DNA from: Lentisphaeria bacterium
GTDB lineage: Bacteria; Verrucomicrobiota; Lentisphaeria; Oligosphaerales; Lenti-02
DNA: 6,914 bases
Assembly (NCBI GenBank): GCA_023145395.1
Contig: JAGLDW010000045.1
Location: forward strand, 1 to 6,914
Direction of reading: 5' to 3'
Positions 1 through 5,619 of this stretch are shown here, piece after piece. Numbering within the stretch: position 1 is the stretch's first letter; each line of letters starts with the position of its first letter. The notes under the pieces were generated by a model, which worked only from the letters and a program-made list of their open reading frames with translations, was not told where the DNA came from and did not search any database. The position numbers were made by a program, and so were the translations under genes.

Positions 1-1089
1 GACGATGGCCTGCATTGCCTCCGCCTGCTCCTCCATCTGGCGCACCATCTCGAACTGCGTGCGTGCTCGGTCCAAGTTGTGCCCCTCGCGATGGGTCTTG
101 AAATAGACGTCTCCCTCCAGAAAATCAGTCAGAAACCGGATGCCGATCTCGAATGTGATCAAAGATCCCGAGAAGGCGAGAAGATCGACCTCCGCAGGCG
201 TCAGAAAATCCCGGCCGGCATCAAGATATCCTTTCACCAGGGACTCGAACATGTCCAATTGGAATTGGACCTTGCCAAGATCACGCTCGTCCTCGGCAGC
301 CGTACCGGTCGTGGTGCGGATCTGATCCCCAAAATCGTACAGCACGGAGCCGGGCATCACAGTGTCCAAATCGATCACGCACAGCCCCCGCCCCGTGGCG
401 TCGTCTATGAGCACATTGTTGATCTTTGTGTCGTTGTGGGTCACCCGCCATGGCAAGGCGCCGCTCTCCAGCATCTCCACAACCCGTGGGGTCATCTTCT
501 CGTGAGCCATGGCGAACTCGATATCGGAGCTCGCAACACGCGCTCGGCCACAGGCATCCGCCTCGACCGCCGCCTTGAGCTTCTCGAATCTCGCCGGGGT
601 GTGATGAAAATCGGGGATGGTCTCGTTCAGAGGCGGCTCGGGCAGGTCCATGAGCGCTCTCTGGAACTCGCCAAAGGCGTGTGCGGCCTGGTACGCCTGA
701 TCCGTGCTCTGCACCTCGTCAAATGTGCGCGCACCATCGACAAACAGGTATACGCGCCAGTAGTCCCCGTTCTCAAGGCGCACATAGGGAAGGCCATCAC
801 GTCCGTGAATGAGACGGAGCGTCTCGCGCTCTGGATCCCGGCCAGACTCGGCCTCCAGCTTTCCGCGAAGATGCTCGGTGACGCGTTGAAAGTTCTGCAT
901 CAACCCAGGCACATCCTTGAAAATGGAGTGGTTCACACGCTGGAACGTGTACTTGCAGGTGGTTCCTCGCGGAAATTTGAATGTTGCCAGAAAGGTGTCG
1001 TTAATGTGCCCAGTACCGTACGGGACGGACTCCACCAACGTCCCATCAATGGCAAATTGAGCCGCAACATCGGAAAGATTGTAGTCCAC
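1..1089 (-). CDS. Sugar kinase of the aminoglycoside-phosphotransferase fold, N-acetylhexosamine 1-kinase-like (3' end cut by window)
   Basis: Probable cytoplasmic ATP-dependent sugar kinase. 363 codons are open from a GTG start at 1089 to the window edge, with no stop. Visible motifs are a glycine-rich nucleotide loop at residues 25-32 (GTGHINDT), a QRVN..IFKDVPGLMQNF block around 50-67, the catalytic loop HNDTKINN at 218-225 (D220 the likely base, N225 a metal ligand), the metal-binding IDLD at 239-242, and YDFGD at 251-255. The catalytic loop and the DLD motif are the signature of the phosphotransferase (APH/choline kinase) fold. The QRVN-IFKD block and the DTVMPG sequence after the DLD resemble bifidobacterial N-acetylhexosamine 1-kinase (NahK, about 360 residues) and its relatives, often mislabelled mucin desulfatase. 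The stop is therefore probably just beyond base 1. The GTG start is set by AAGGAG five bases upstream. The substrate cannot be read from the sequence; GlcNAc or GalNAc is a guess supported by the neighbouring nucleotidyltransferase. Fold and kinase activity are confident, substrate is not. Confidence 0.9.
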   Translation of the reverse strand, partial: MDYNLSDVAAQFAIDGTLVESVPYGTGHINDTFLATFKFPRGTTCKYTFQRVNHSIFKDVPGLMQNFQRVTEHLRGKLEAESGRDPERETLRLIHGRDGLPYVRLENGDYWRVYLFVDGARTFDEVQSTDQAYQAAHAFGEFQRALMDLPEPPLNETIPDFHHTPARFEKLKAAVEADACGRARVASSDIEFAMAHEKMTPRVVEMLESGALPWRVTHNDTKINNVLIDDATGRGLCVIDLDTVMPGSVLYDFGDQIRTTTGTAAEDERDLGKVQFQLDMFESLVKGYLDAGRDFLTPAEVDLLAFSGSLITFEIGIRFLTDFLEGDVYFKTHREGHNLDRARTQFEMVRQMEEQAEAMQAIV

Positions 1090-1094
1090 GGTTT

Positions 1095-1100
1095 CTCCTT
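1095..1100 (-). promoter_or_regulatory. Ribosome binding site deciding the GTG start of the kinase
   Basis: On the minus strand AAGGAG lies five bases before the GTG at 1089-1087. No in-frame ATG competes nearby, and the protein from this GTG begins with residues that lead directly into the glycine-rich loop. This supports the GTG start. Confidence 0.8.
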
Positions 1101-1150
1101 AGTGCTGTGCGTTCACGGCGACCGGGTCCAGAGGGAAGTAGCCGCGCCAT

Positions 1151-1191
1151 GAATTAACGTAGGGTCGGCGCGAAAAGTTCTTCACATTTTG
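1151..1191 (-). promoter_or_regulatory. Conserved intergenic element, copy 1, upstream of the kinase
   Basis: In the 118-base gap between the nucleotidyltransferase and the kinase, the minus strand carries AAATGTGAAGAA, a short variable part, CGCGCCGACC, then TAC and AATTC. The same arrangement recurs at 5464-5503; by hand alignment 33 of 41 columns are identical with one gap. Its downstream edge is 61 bases before the kinase start. Position and orientation suggest a promoter, operator or other leader element that gives the kinase its own control inside the gene cluster. AT-rich hexamers at its downstream end (GTTAAT here) could serve as a -10 box, but this is weak. A dispersed intergenic repeat without regulatory role is the alternative. 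Confidence 0.6.
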
Positions 1192-1207
1192 ATTTCCGCG
1201 CGGCCCC

Positions 1208-2113
1208 TTAGCTCCAGAGCGGGCTTGGGTAGATGCCGTCCTGCGCTGCTTTGATCAGTTTTTCGACCACCAGCGCACGGTCCTGATGGTACGTCATCCC
1301 AAACCACTGCTCGTCCGTTTGGAGCATCTCCGCGTCTGCCAGGTCTTGCTTGATTAGAGTGTCCACAACGGTCGGGATGTAGAATTCGGTCTTTGGAGCG
1401 TCGAGATTCTCGGCAAGAAAATCCGTGAAAAGCTGTTCGATCATCTCAAAGACGAGGGGGGTGAATCCCCACAGGTTCAGAGAGCAGGGCTCCTCGCCCG
1501 TGAGTGTCTGCCAGGTTCCGGCATCGTCCAAAAAACGCACGCCATCATCATCCAGCAACTCGATGCTGGTCCGTTCGACCACCTCCTGAAGCATGCCGTC
1601 CACCGCTGTGCAGATGCCGCGAGAGACGCTGCCGTGCCGTGAGAGAGTATTGCGCAGACGATAGGCCACCATGCAGAAACGCTTCGGATCCGTGGAAGCT
1701 TTCAGGAACTCACCAATGATGCGGTAGGCGTCCGTCCCATAGAAATCGTCTGCATTGATCACCGCAAAGGGACCGTCAACCGCGTGCCGAGCCGCACGCA
1801 CGGCGTGACCCGTTCCCCAGGGCTTCTCGCGGCCTGCAGGCAGCTCGATGCCCGGCGGCAAGTCGCCGAGCACCTGATGCGCGTAGCGAATCTCGAGTTT
1901 CCCCGCAAGCTTGTCCCCGAAATGTTCGCGCAGAGGCGCCTCCAATTCGGGGCGTATAACGAGCACGACCGTTTCGAAGCCTGCACGCCAGGCGTCGTAC
2001 ATGCTGTAGTCCAGCACAAACTCCCCGTGCGCTCCCACAGGATCCATTTGTTTGATGCCGCCGTAGCGGCTGCCCATGCCGGCGGCGAGCACCAGAAGCG
2101 TCGGTGCTGTCAT
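1208..2113 (-). CDS. Sugar nucleotidyltransferase (NDP-sugar pyrophosphorylase-like)
   Basis: 301-residue cytoplasmic enzyme of the GT-A-like nucleotidyltransferase superfamily, expected to join a sugar 1-phosphate and a nucleoside triphosphate into an NDP-sugar plus pyrophosphate. The N-terminal signature at residues 8-22 has the order LAAGMGSRYGG-IKQ; its G-x-G-x-R-x-G-x-K pattern binds the triphosphate, with R16 and K21 as key residues. KPWGTGHAV at 97-105 matches the second nucleotide/base-contact region. NADDFYG at 120-126 supplies the metal-binding aspartate(s). Length fits the roughly 300-residue bacterial group usually annotated only as nucleotidyltransferase or NDP-sugar synthase, lacking the C-terminal beta-helix of GlmU or GlgC. 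The ATG at 2113 follows a near-perfect GGAGGTGA. It lies 27 bases after eda, so the two are very probably co-transcribed, and 118 bases before the kinase, which could supply its sugar-1-phosphate. Which sugar and which nucleotide it uses cannot be told. Confidence 0.88.
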   Translation of the reverse strand: MTAPTLLVLAAGMGSRYGGIKQMDPVGAHGEFVLDYSMYDAWRAGFETVVLVIRPELEAPLREHFGDKLAGKLEIRYAHQVLGDLPPGIELPAGREKPWGTGHAVRAARHAVDGPFAVINADDFYGTDAYRIIGEFLKASTDPKRFCMVAYRLRNTLSRHGSVSRGICTAVDGMLQEVVERTSIELLDDDGVRFLDDAGTWQTLTGEEPCSLNLWGFTPLVFEMIEQLFTDFLAENLDAPKTEFYIPTVVDTLIKQDLADAEMLQTDEQWFGMTYHQDRALVVEKLIKAAQDGIYPSPLWS

Positions 2114-2120
2114 CAGAATA

Positions 2121-2128
2121 TCACCTCC
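2121..2128 (-). promoter_or_regulatory. Near-perfect Shine-Dalgarno of the nucleotidyltransferase
   Basis: Minus-strand GGAGGTGA lies seven bases before the ATG at 2113-2111, inside the 27-base spacer after the eda stop. It matches the usual anti-Shine-Dalgarno of 16S rRNA over eight bases, which fixes this start and suggests efficient independent initiation within the eda transcript. Confidence 0.8.
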
Positions 2129-2140
2129 GTCGTGTCGAAA

Positions 2141-2770
2141 CTAACGCTGCGCCGCAGCCTCCACGGCATCGCGTACGAGATCACGGATGCCAGCCCAGTC
2201 TCCAGCCTTGATCATGTCCTTCTTGGCAACCCATGTGCCACCGACAAAAGCGACCTGAGGAATCGATAGATAGTCCATCATATTTGCTCGATTGACCCCT
2301 CCTGTCGGGCAGAATCCAAGCCCCAGATGTCCATAGGGACCGATGAGCGATTTGAGCATGGGAAGACCACCGGCCGCCTCGGCGGGAAAGAACTTGAGGA
2401 AACGCAACCCTTGCTCAACCGCGCGCTCAACATCGCTCGGCGTGCAGACGCCGGGAGCAAAGGGAAAATCCATCTCCACGGCTTTGGCCATGACCGTGGG
2501 ATTGCATCCCGGCGCCACGGCAAAACATGCACCGGCTGCGGCGGCTCTCTCGAGTTGCTCGGCCGTCAACACGGTGCCCGCACCGAGAATCATCTCCGGA
2601 AATCTCTTGCTCGCGGCTAGAATCGCTGCTTCGGCAGCATCCGTTCGAAAGGTGATTTCGGCGACGGGGAGCCCCCCCGCAATCAACGCCTCACATAGAT
2701 GCAGACCCTCGTCTGGAGAGTCCACAGCCACGACTGGGACAATGCCGTACTTGCGAAGTTTGCTGAACAT
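2141..2770 (-). CDS. eda: 2-keto-3-deoxy-6-phosphogluconate (KDPG/KHG) aldolase
   Basis: 209-residue cytoplasmic class I aldolase that splits 2-keto-3-deoxy-6-phosphogluconate into pyruvate and glyceraldehyde-3-phosphate, the last step of the Entner-Doudoroff and uronate pathways; members may also act on 4-hydroxy-2-oxoglutarate. Numbered from the ATG at 2770: AEITFRT at 37-43 carries the catalytic glutamate E38 (E. coli Eda E45) and R42; GAGTVL is at 63-68; FAPGVCTPSD at 104-113; FLKFFPAE at 124-131 carries the Schiff-base lysine K126 (E. coli K133); PTGGV at 155-159 binds phosphate. The order and the constant seven-residue offset agree with E. coli Eda (213 residues). An in-frame GTG at 2779 would add three residues, but AAAAGGAA would then sit almost on top of it, so ATG is preferred. 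No dehydratase (edd) or KDG kinase is in view, so the upstream pathway is unknown. It heads the eda-nucleotidyltransferase pair. Confidence 0.93.
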   Translation of the reverse strand: MFSKLRKYGIVPVVAVDSPDEGLHLCEALIAGGLPVAEITFRTDAAEAAILAASKRFPEMILGAGTVLTAEQLERAAAAGACFAVAPGCNPTVMAKAVEMDFPFAPGVCTPSDVERAVEQGLRFLKFFPAEAAGGLPMLKSLIGPYGHLGLGFCPTGGVNRANMMDYLSIPQVAFVGGTWVAKKDMIKAGDWAGIRDLVRDAVEAAAQR

Positions 2771-2780
2771 GGCTACCACT

Positions 2781-2788
2781 TTCCTTTT
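2781..2788 (-). promoter_or_regulatory. Ribosome binding site deciding the eda start
   Basis: Minus-strand AAAAGGAA lies about ten bases before the ATG at 2770 but only about one base before the alternative GTG at 2779. The spacing favours ATG, although it is a little long for an ideal site. Confidence 0.55.
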
Positions 2789-2833
2789 CCCCGGGATGGC
2801 TGACCGTCATCCACTAACGCATGGGAGACCCTT

Positions 2834-2863
2834 TTGGCTGACGGCTCGAAATGTATCTCCAAA
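2834..2863 (-). promoter_or_regulatory. Possible degenerate third copy of the conserved intergenic element, upstream of eda
   Basis: The 119-base gap between the 830-residue gene and eda contains, on the minus strand, TTTGGAGA, then TACATTTCGAGCCGTC. Aligned to TGTGAAGA-ACTTTTCGCGCCGACC of copy 1 with one gap, 18 of 25 columns match. The part equivalent to the GCCGACC block is 69 bases before the eda ATG, against 74 for copy 1 and 93 for copy 2. The downstream TAC...AATTC end is not conserved. It may be the eda control site or chance similarity. Confidence 0.3.
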
Positions 2864-2889
2864 CTGCTTGTTTTGCAGGTGCTCGCGAT

Positions 2890-5382
2890 TCAGTTCTCAA
2901 GACCGAACCGGCGATCCAGTCCAGGATCTCTAACCACGCCAAGTTTGACGGCCCGGAGGTACCACTCACGCGCCTCGTCCATGCGTGGCGGCGTGCGCGT
3001 AGCCAAAAGCACAGCCATGTTGAACGCGTTTTCGGGATCTTTCTCATCCAGTTTGTACGTGCGCCGGAACTGGACCTCTGCAGCGCCATACCAGCCGATC
3101 ATCGAGCAGGCGACCCCAAGACACCGATGGGCTGCGGCACTGCCGGGATGCATGGCCACGGCTCGACTCAGCATGGACAACGCCAAATCCGGTTTGGATT
3201 CCCGGACAAGGGCAAAGCCCAGAGGCAGCAGAGTATCCATATCGTCTGGGTCGATGCGGAAGGCCTGGTGGAGATAGCGGATGGCATCCGCATCCTCTCC
3301 GTTTTCCGCGGCGATGAGCCCGAGACGCTGCGCCGCAATCTTGTTTTCCGGATCCTTCTCGAGAACCTTTGTGTAATTCCACCTGGCCGCCTCGACACTA
3401 CCCTTCTTCTCCGCATCCACTCCCTGCCGCAGGTAACCACGAACGACAAGTAGCTGTTCCCGATCCCTCCGAGCCTTTTCGTCCAGCGAAGAAAGCCCGG
3501 GAAGGGGCTTTTGCAACGACAGGGAAGGAGGCGCCGCCGCCTTCTCGGAAGAATAGATGGATTTCCTCTCCACAGGGGATTCGTCTCCGGAAGCCAGCAC
3601 GGCCTCGAGACTCCGGCGGCGCTGTGATTCCTTCTCCAACTGTGCCTGGAGCTTCCGGAGCCTCGCCAGCAGTCGGGCGCCACCCTCCGTGTGGCTCGCA
3701 GAGCCACTCTCCCGCAACGTCTTCAGTTCCTTCCGGTCCTCAGACAAGTCCGCCTTCAACTCCCGGATTCTCTCATCGGCCAGCATTTTGGAGTTGCGTA
3801 TGCTTGCTAGTTCGCGCTTCATGCGCGCCAGCTTTCTGTCCGCCTCCTCCAGACTACTACCGAGACCCGTCACCACCTCCATCTTCGTCCGATCCTTCTC
3901 GCGCTTGTTTTTCAGCTCGTCAAGTTGTTCTCCCCGCGTCTTGAACGCAACAGTCAGTGTCTTCTTCTCGCTCTCGAATCTGGCCAGATCAGCTTCCTGA
4001 TGACGAAGGAGCTTGAGTTGCTCGCCTGATTTTGCCTCGAGCCGCTCACGTTCCTTCTCCAACGTCTTCACCAACTCTTCGGCGCGCTGGGTTCTCTCCG
4101 AAAGTTCGGCTCGGCGCGCCAGCTCTCTCTCTGCCTCACGCTCCGCCGCCAGACGCATCTTCTCCGCCTCGTCTCGGGCTTTCTTCAGGAAGCCAATCTT
4201 CTTGCCCAGCCTCTGGGCCTCGAACAGGTTCGTAGTCGAGGCTTCGAGTAGCTTTCGGCTGGTGGCGCGTTCCGCTTTCAATTTTTCCTGAATGTCAGCA
4301 AGATCTCTGCGCGTCTTGCCCAGACTATTCCGGGTGGCCGCAAGGAGTTTCTCTTGCCGCTTATTATTGTCTGTCTGAGAGTCAAGCTGGTTTCGGGCGT
4401 TGGCCTGCTCCGAGGCCGTCTCGCGAACCCTAGCCAGCTCCGCCTTCAGTGTGTCCAGCTCCCCCAAACGTTCCTCAAACCCACGCTCGCGCGCTCTGCC
4501 TTCGGCAATGGTCTTTTGCAGATCCACAGTGCCTTTCATCTGACTGGCGCATTTGGCGCGCAACGTCACCAACTCCTCTTGGAGCACTTCGCTCTGGCCT
4601 TCTTGTCTCCGCTTCCGCTCCAGCTCCTCCTTCAATTTCCTCAATGCCATTTCCCGCCCCAAGCTGGCCTTGCCCAGCCTGCTCTTGACGTTTTCATAGG
4701 CTTTCCTGTAGGTGCTGTAGCCCTCCTCGAGTTGCTCCATGCGGGTCTTGGAACGCGCAAGCTCCTCCCGCAGTTTTCTCGCTGCATCCTCCAAGCCATA
4801 CCGCTTGCGCAATTCGGAAAGCTCCGTGCCAAGCTGCTTGATTCGTTCCGACTGGCGGCGAGCCTTTTCCTCGAGCCGCTCCTTCTCCTGCAGGATTCGT
4901 TTGAGCTCCCCGCCGGCGCCAACGTTCTCCGCAGCTTCCCGCCTAGCTCGTGCCAACGCTCTTTCCACAGACGAAAGTCGTTCCTTGAGCGTGCGCACTT
5001 CGTCCGCGTATTCGCTATTTTCAGACTTTTGTCGTTGAACAAGAACGGCGAGCTGTGGCTTCGAGAGAGTATCCCTCTCCTTTTTCATATTGGACTCGAT
5101 CCGCTCGATGCTTTTTTCGCAGAACGTGATGCGATAGGAGAGTAGAGAGGTGTTCCAGGAAGGATATCCTCGACGGACATTTCGGAACACGGTCAAGGCC
5201 TGCTGATATAGATCAAGTGCGCTGGCGTTGTTGCCGGACTCCTCGGCTTTGTCAGCAGCCTCCAACCGCACATAACCCGACATCCACTCTTCTCTGGCGC
5301 GCTGCTCCCCTGCGCGCAGAGCGCATGACCAGGAGATCAGAACCAGTGCCATAAGCACCTGGAGGAGTCGGTTGTGCCGCAT
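2890..5382 (-). CDS. Exported long coiled-coil protein with C-terminal TPR domain
   Basis: 830-residue protein of no assigned function, predicted to be exported. Residues 1-24 form a signal peptide: basic MRHNR, hydrophobic core 6-20, and an ALRA cleavage site at 21-24. The cysteine at 20 is not in a convincing lipobox. Residues 33-97 form a small helical, TPR-like domain with an ASALDLYQQAL helix, P-S-W at 74-76, and YRITFC at 83-88. About 98-596 is almost uninterrupted charged heptad-like sequence rich in E, K, R, L and A, a long coiled coil. Residues 597-635 are a Pro/Ser-containing linker. Five consecutive TPR units follow at about 647-680, 681-714, 715-748, 749-782 and 783-816, then a short basic tail. 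The gene upstream is a paralogue with the same C-terminus. Rod plus TPR suggests a scaffold or adaptor in the periplasm or envelope. The ATG at 5382 follows GAGGGGA by six bases. Existence is certain, function is not known. Confidence 0.9.
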   Translation of the reverse strand: MRHNRLLQVLMALVLISWSCALRAGEQRAREEWMSGYVRLEAADKAEESGNNASALDLYQQALTVFRNVRRGYPSWNTSLLSYRITFCEKSIERIESNMKKERDTLSKPQLAVLVQRQKSENSEYADEVRTLKERLSSVERALARARREAAENVGAGGELKRILQEKERLEEKARRQSERIKQLGTELSELRKRYGLEDAARKLREELARSKTRMEQLEEGYSTYRKAYENVKSRLGKASLGREMALRKLKEELERKRRQEGQSEVLQEELVTLRAKCASQMKGTVDLQKTIAEGRARERGFEERLGELDTLKAELARVRETASEQANARNQLDSQTDNNKRQEKLLAATRNSLGKTRRDLADIQEKLKAERATSRKLLEASTTNLFEAQRLGKKIGFLKKARDEAEKMRLAAEREAERELARRAELSERTQRAEELVKTLEKERERLEAKSGEQLKLLRHQEADLARFESEKKTLTVAFKTRGEQLDELKNKREKDRTKMEVVTGLGSSLEEADRKLARMKRELASIRNSKMLADERIRELKADLSEDRKELKTLRESGSASHTEGGARLLARLRKLQAQLEKESQRRRSLEAVLASGDESPVERKSIYSSEKAAAPPSLSLQKPLPGLSSLDEKARRDREQLLVVRGYLRQGVDAEKKGSVEAARWNYTKVLEKDPENKIAAQRLGLIAAENGEDADAIRYLHQAFRIDPDDMDTLLPLGFALVRESKPDLALSMLSRAVAMHPGSAAAHRCLGVACSMIGWYGAAEVQFRRTYKLDEKDPENAFNMAVLLATRTPPRMDEAREWYLRAVKLGVVRDPGLDRRFGLEN

Positions 5383-5407
5383 TGGTCGTCCCCTCGATTC
5401 CTGGGCT

Positions 5408-5434
5408 GGACCCGAAAGAAATAGGACCCGAAGG
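5408..5434 (-). repeat. Short direct repeat in the leader of the 830-residue gene
   Basis: TTCGGGTCC occurs twice on the minus strand (5432-5424 and 5416-5408), offset by 16 bases. With flanking bases the match is 10 of 11. The repeat lies between the conserved element at 5464-5503 and the ribosome binding site. It could be a paired protein-binding site or chance in GC-rich DNA. Confidence 0.35.
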
Positions 5435-5463
5435 CGTGCTAGCCGACGAGTCCGCTCTCCCTC

Positions 5464-5503
5464 GAATTGTGTAAGGTCGGCGCGGAAGATTCTTCACATT
5501 TGG
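5464..5503 (-). promoter_or_regulatory. Conserved intergenic element, copy 2, upstream of the 830-residue coiled-coil/TPR gene
   Basis: The minus strand reads AAATGTGAAGAA, then TCTTC, CGCGCCGACC, TTAC and CAATTC, matching the element upstream of the kinase in 33 of 41 aligned columns and in the same orientation relative to its gene. Its downstream edge is 81 bases before the ATG at 5382. In this copy the GAAGAATCTTC part is a palindrome, a possible protein half-site pair; copy 1 has lost most of that symmetry. CACAAT at its downstream end is a candidate -10 hexamer. A shared promoter or operator is the favoured reading. Confidence 0.6.
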
Positions 5504-5619
5504 GCGAGACAAACGAGACCGTGGGTCGCAATGCAGCAACAAGCTCGGCGGTGCCCGACCAGAGTTCCCAAATCATACGCAGTCTTTTCGTGCTCGGACT
5601 CGGGCGAAAAACGCTCTCG

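Noticed and set aside
1..1089. Naming the kinase a mucin-desulfating sulfatase
   Set aside because: Relatives often carry that label in databases, but the sequence has kinase motifs (HNDxxxxN and IDLD) and no sulfatase C/S-x-P-x-R signature.
79..1152. Plus-strand open frame of 357 codons
   Set aside because: It lies antisense to the kinase, whose motifs (HND catalytic loop, IDLD, YDFGD) are unmistakable. The antisense product shows no recognisable domain and arises from GC-rich codon structure.
2821..2835. GGGAGACCC followed by TTTT (plus strand) as a terminator near the eda gap
   Set aside because: The stem is only three base pairs, and the T-run is on the wrong strand for the gene that ends here. 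No convincing intrinsic terminator was seen in any gap.
4354..5145. Plus-strand open frame of 263 codons, and other long antisense frames at 2851-3453, 3369-3944 and 5968-6723
   Set aside because: They are complementary to coiled-coil/TPR coding sequence. Glu/Lys/Leu-rich coils lack stops on the opposite strand and give Phe/Leu/Ser-rich shadows with no coherent features.
5464..5503. Calling the conserved element a standard sigma-70 promoter
   Set aside because: The candidate -10 hexamers (CACAAT, GTTAAT) match TATAAT in only four of six positions, differ in position by one base between copies, and no good -35 with suitable spacing is conserved. The strongly conserved part is GC-rich and lies between them.
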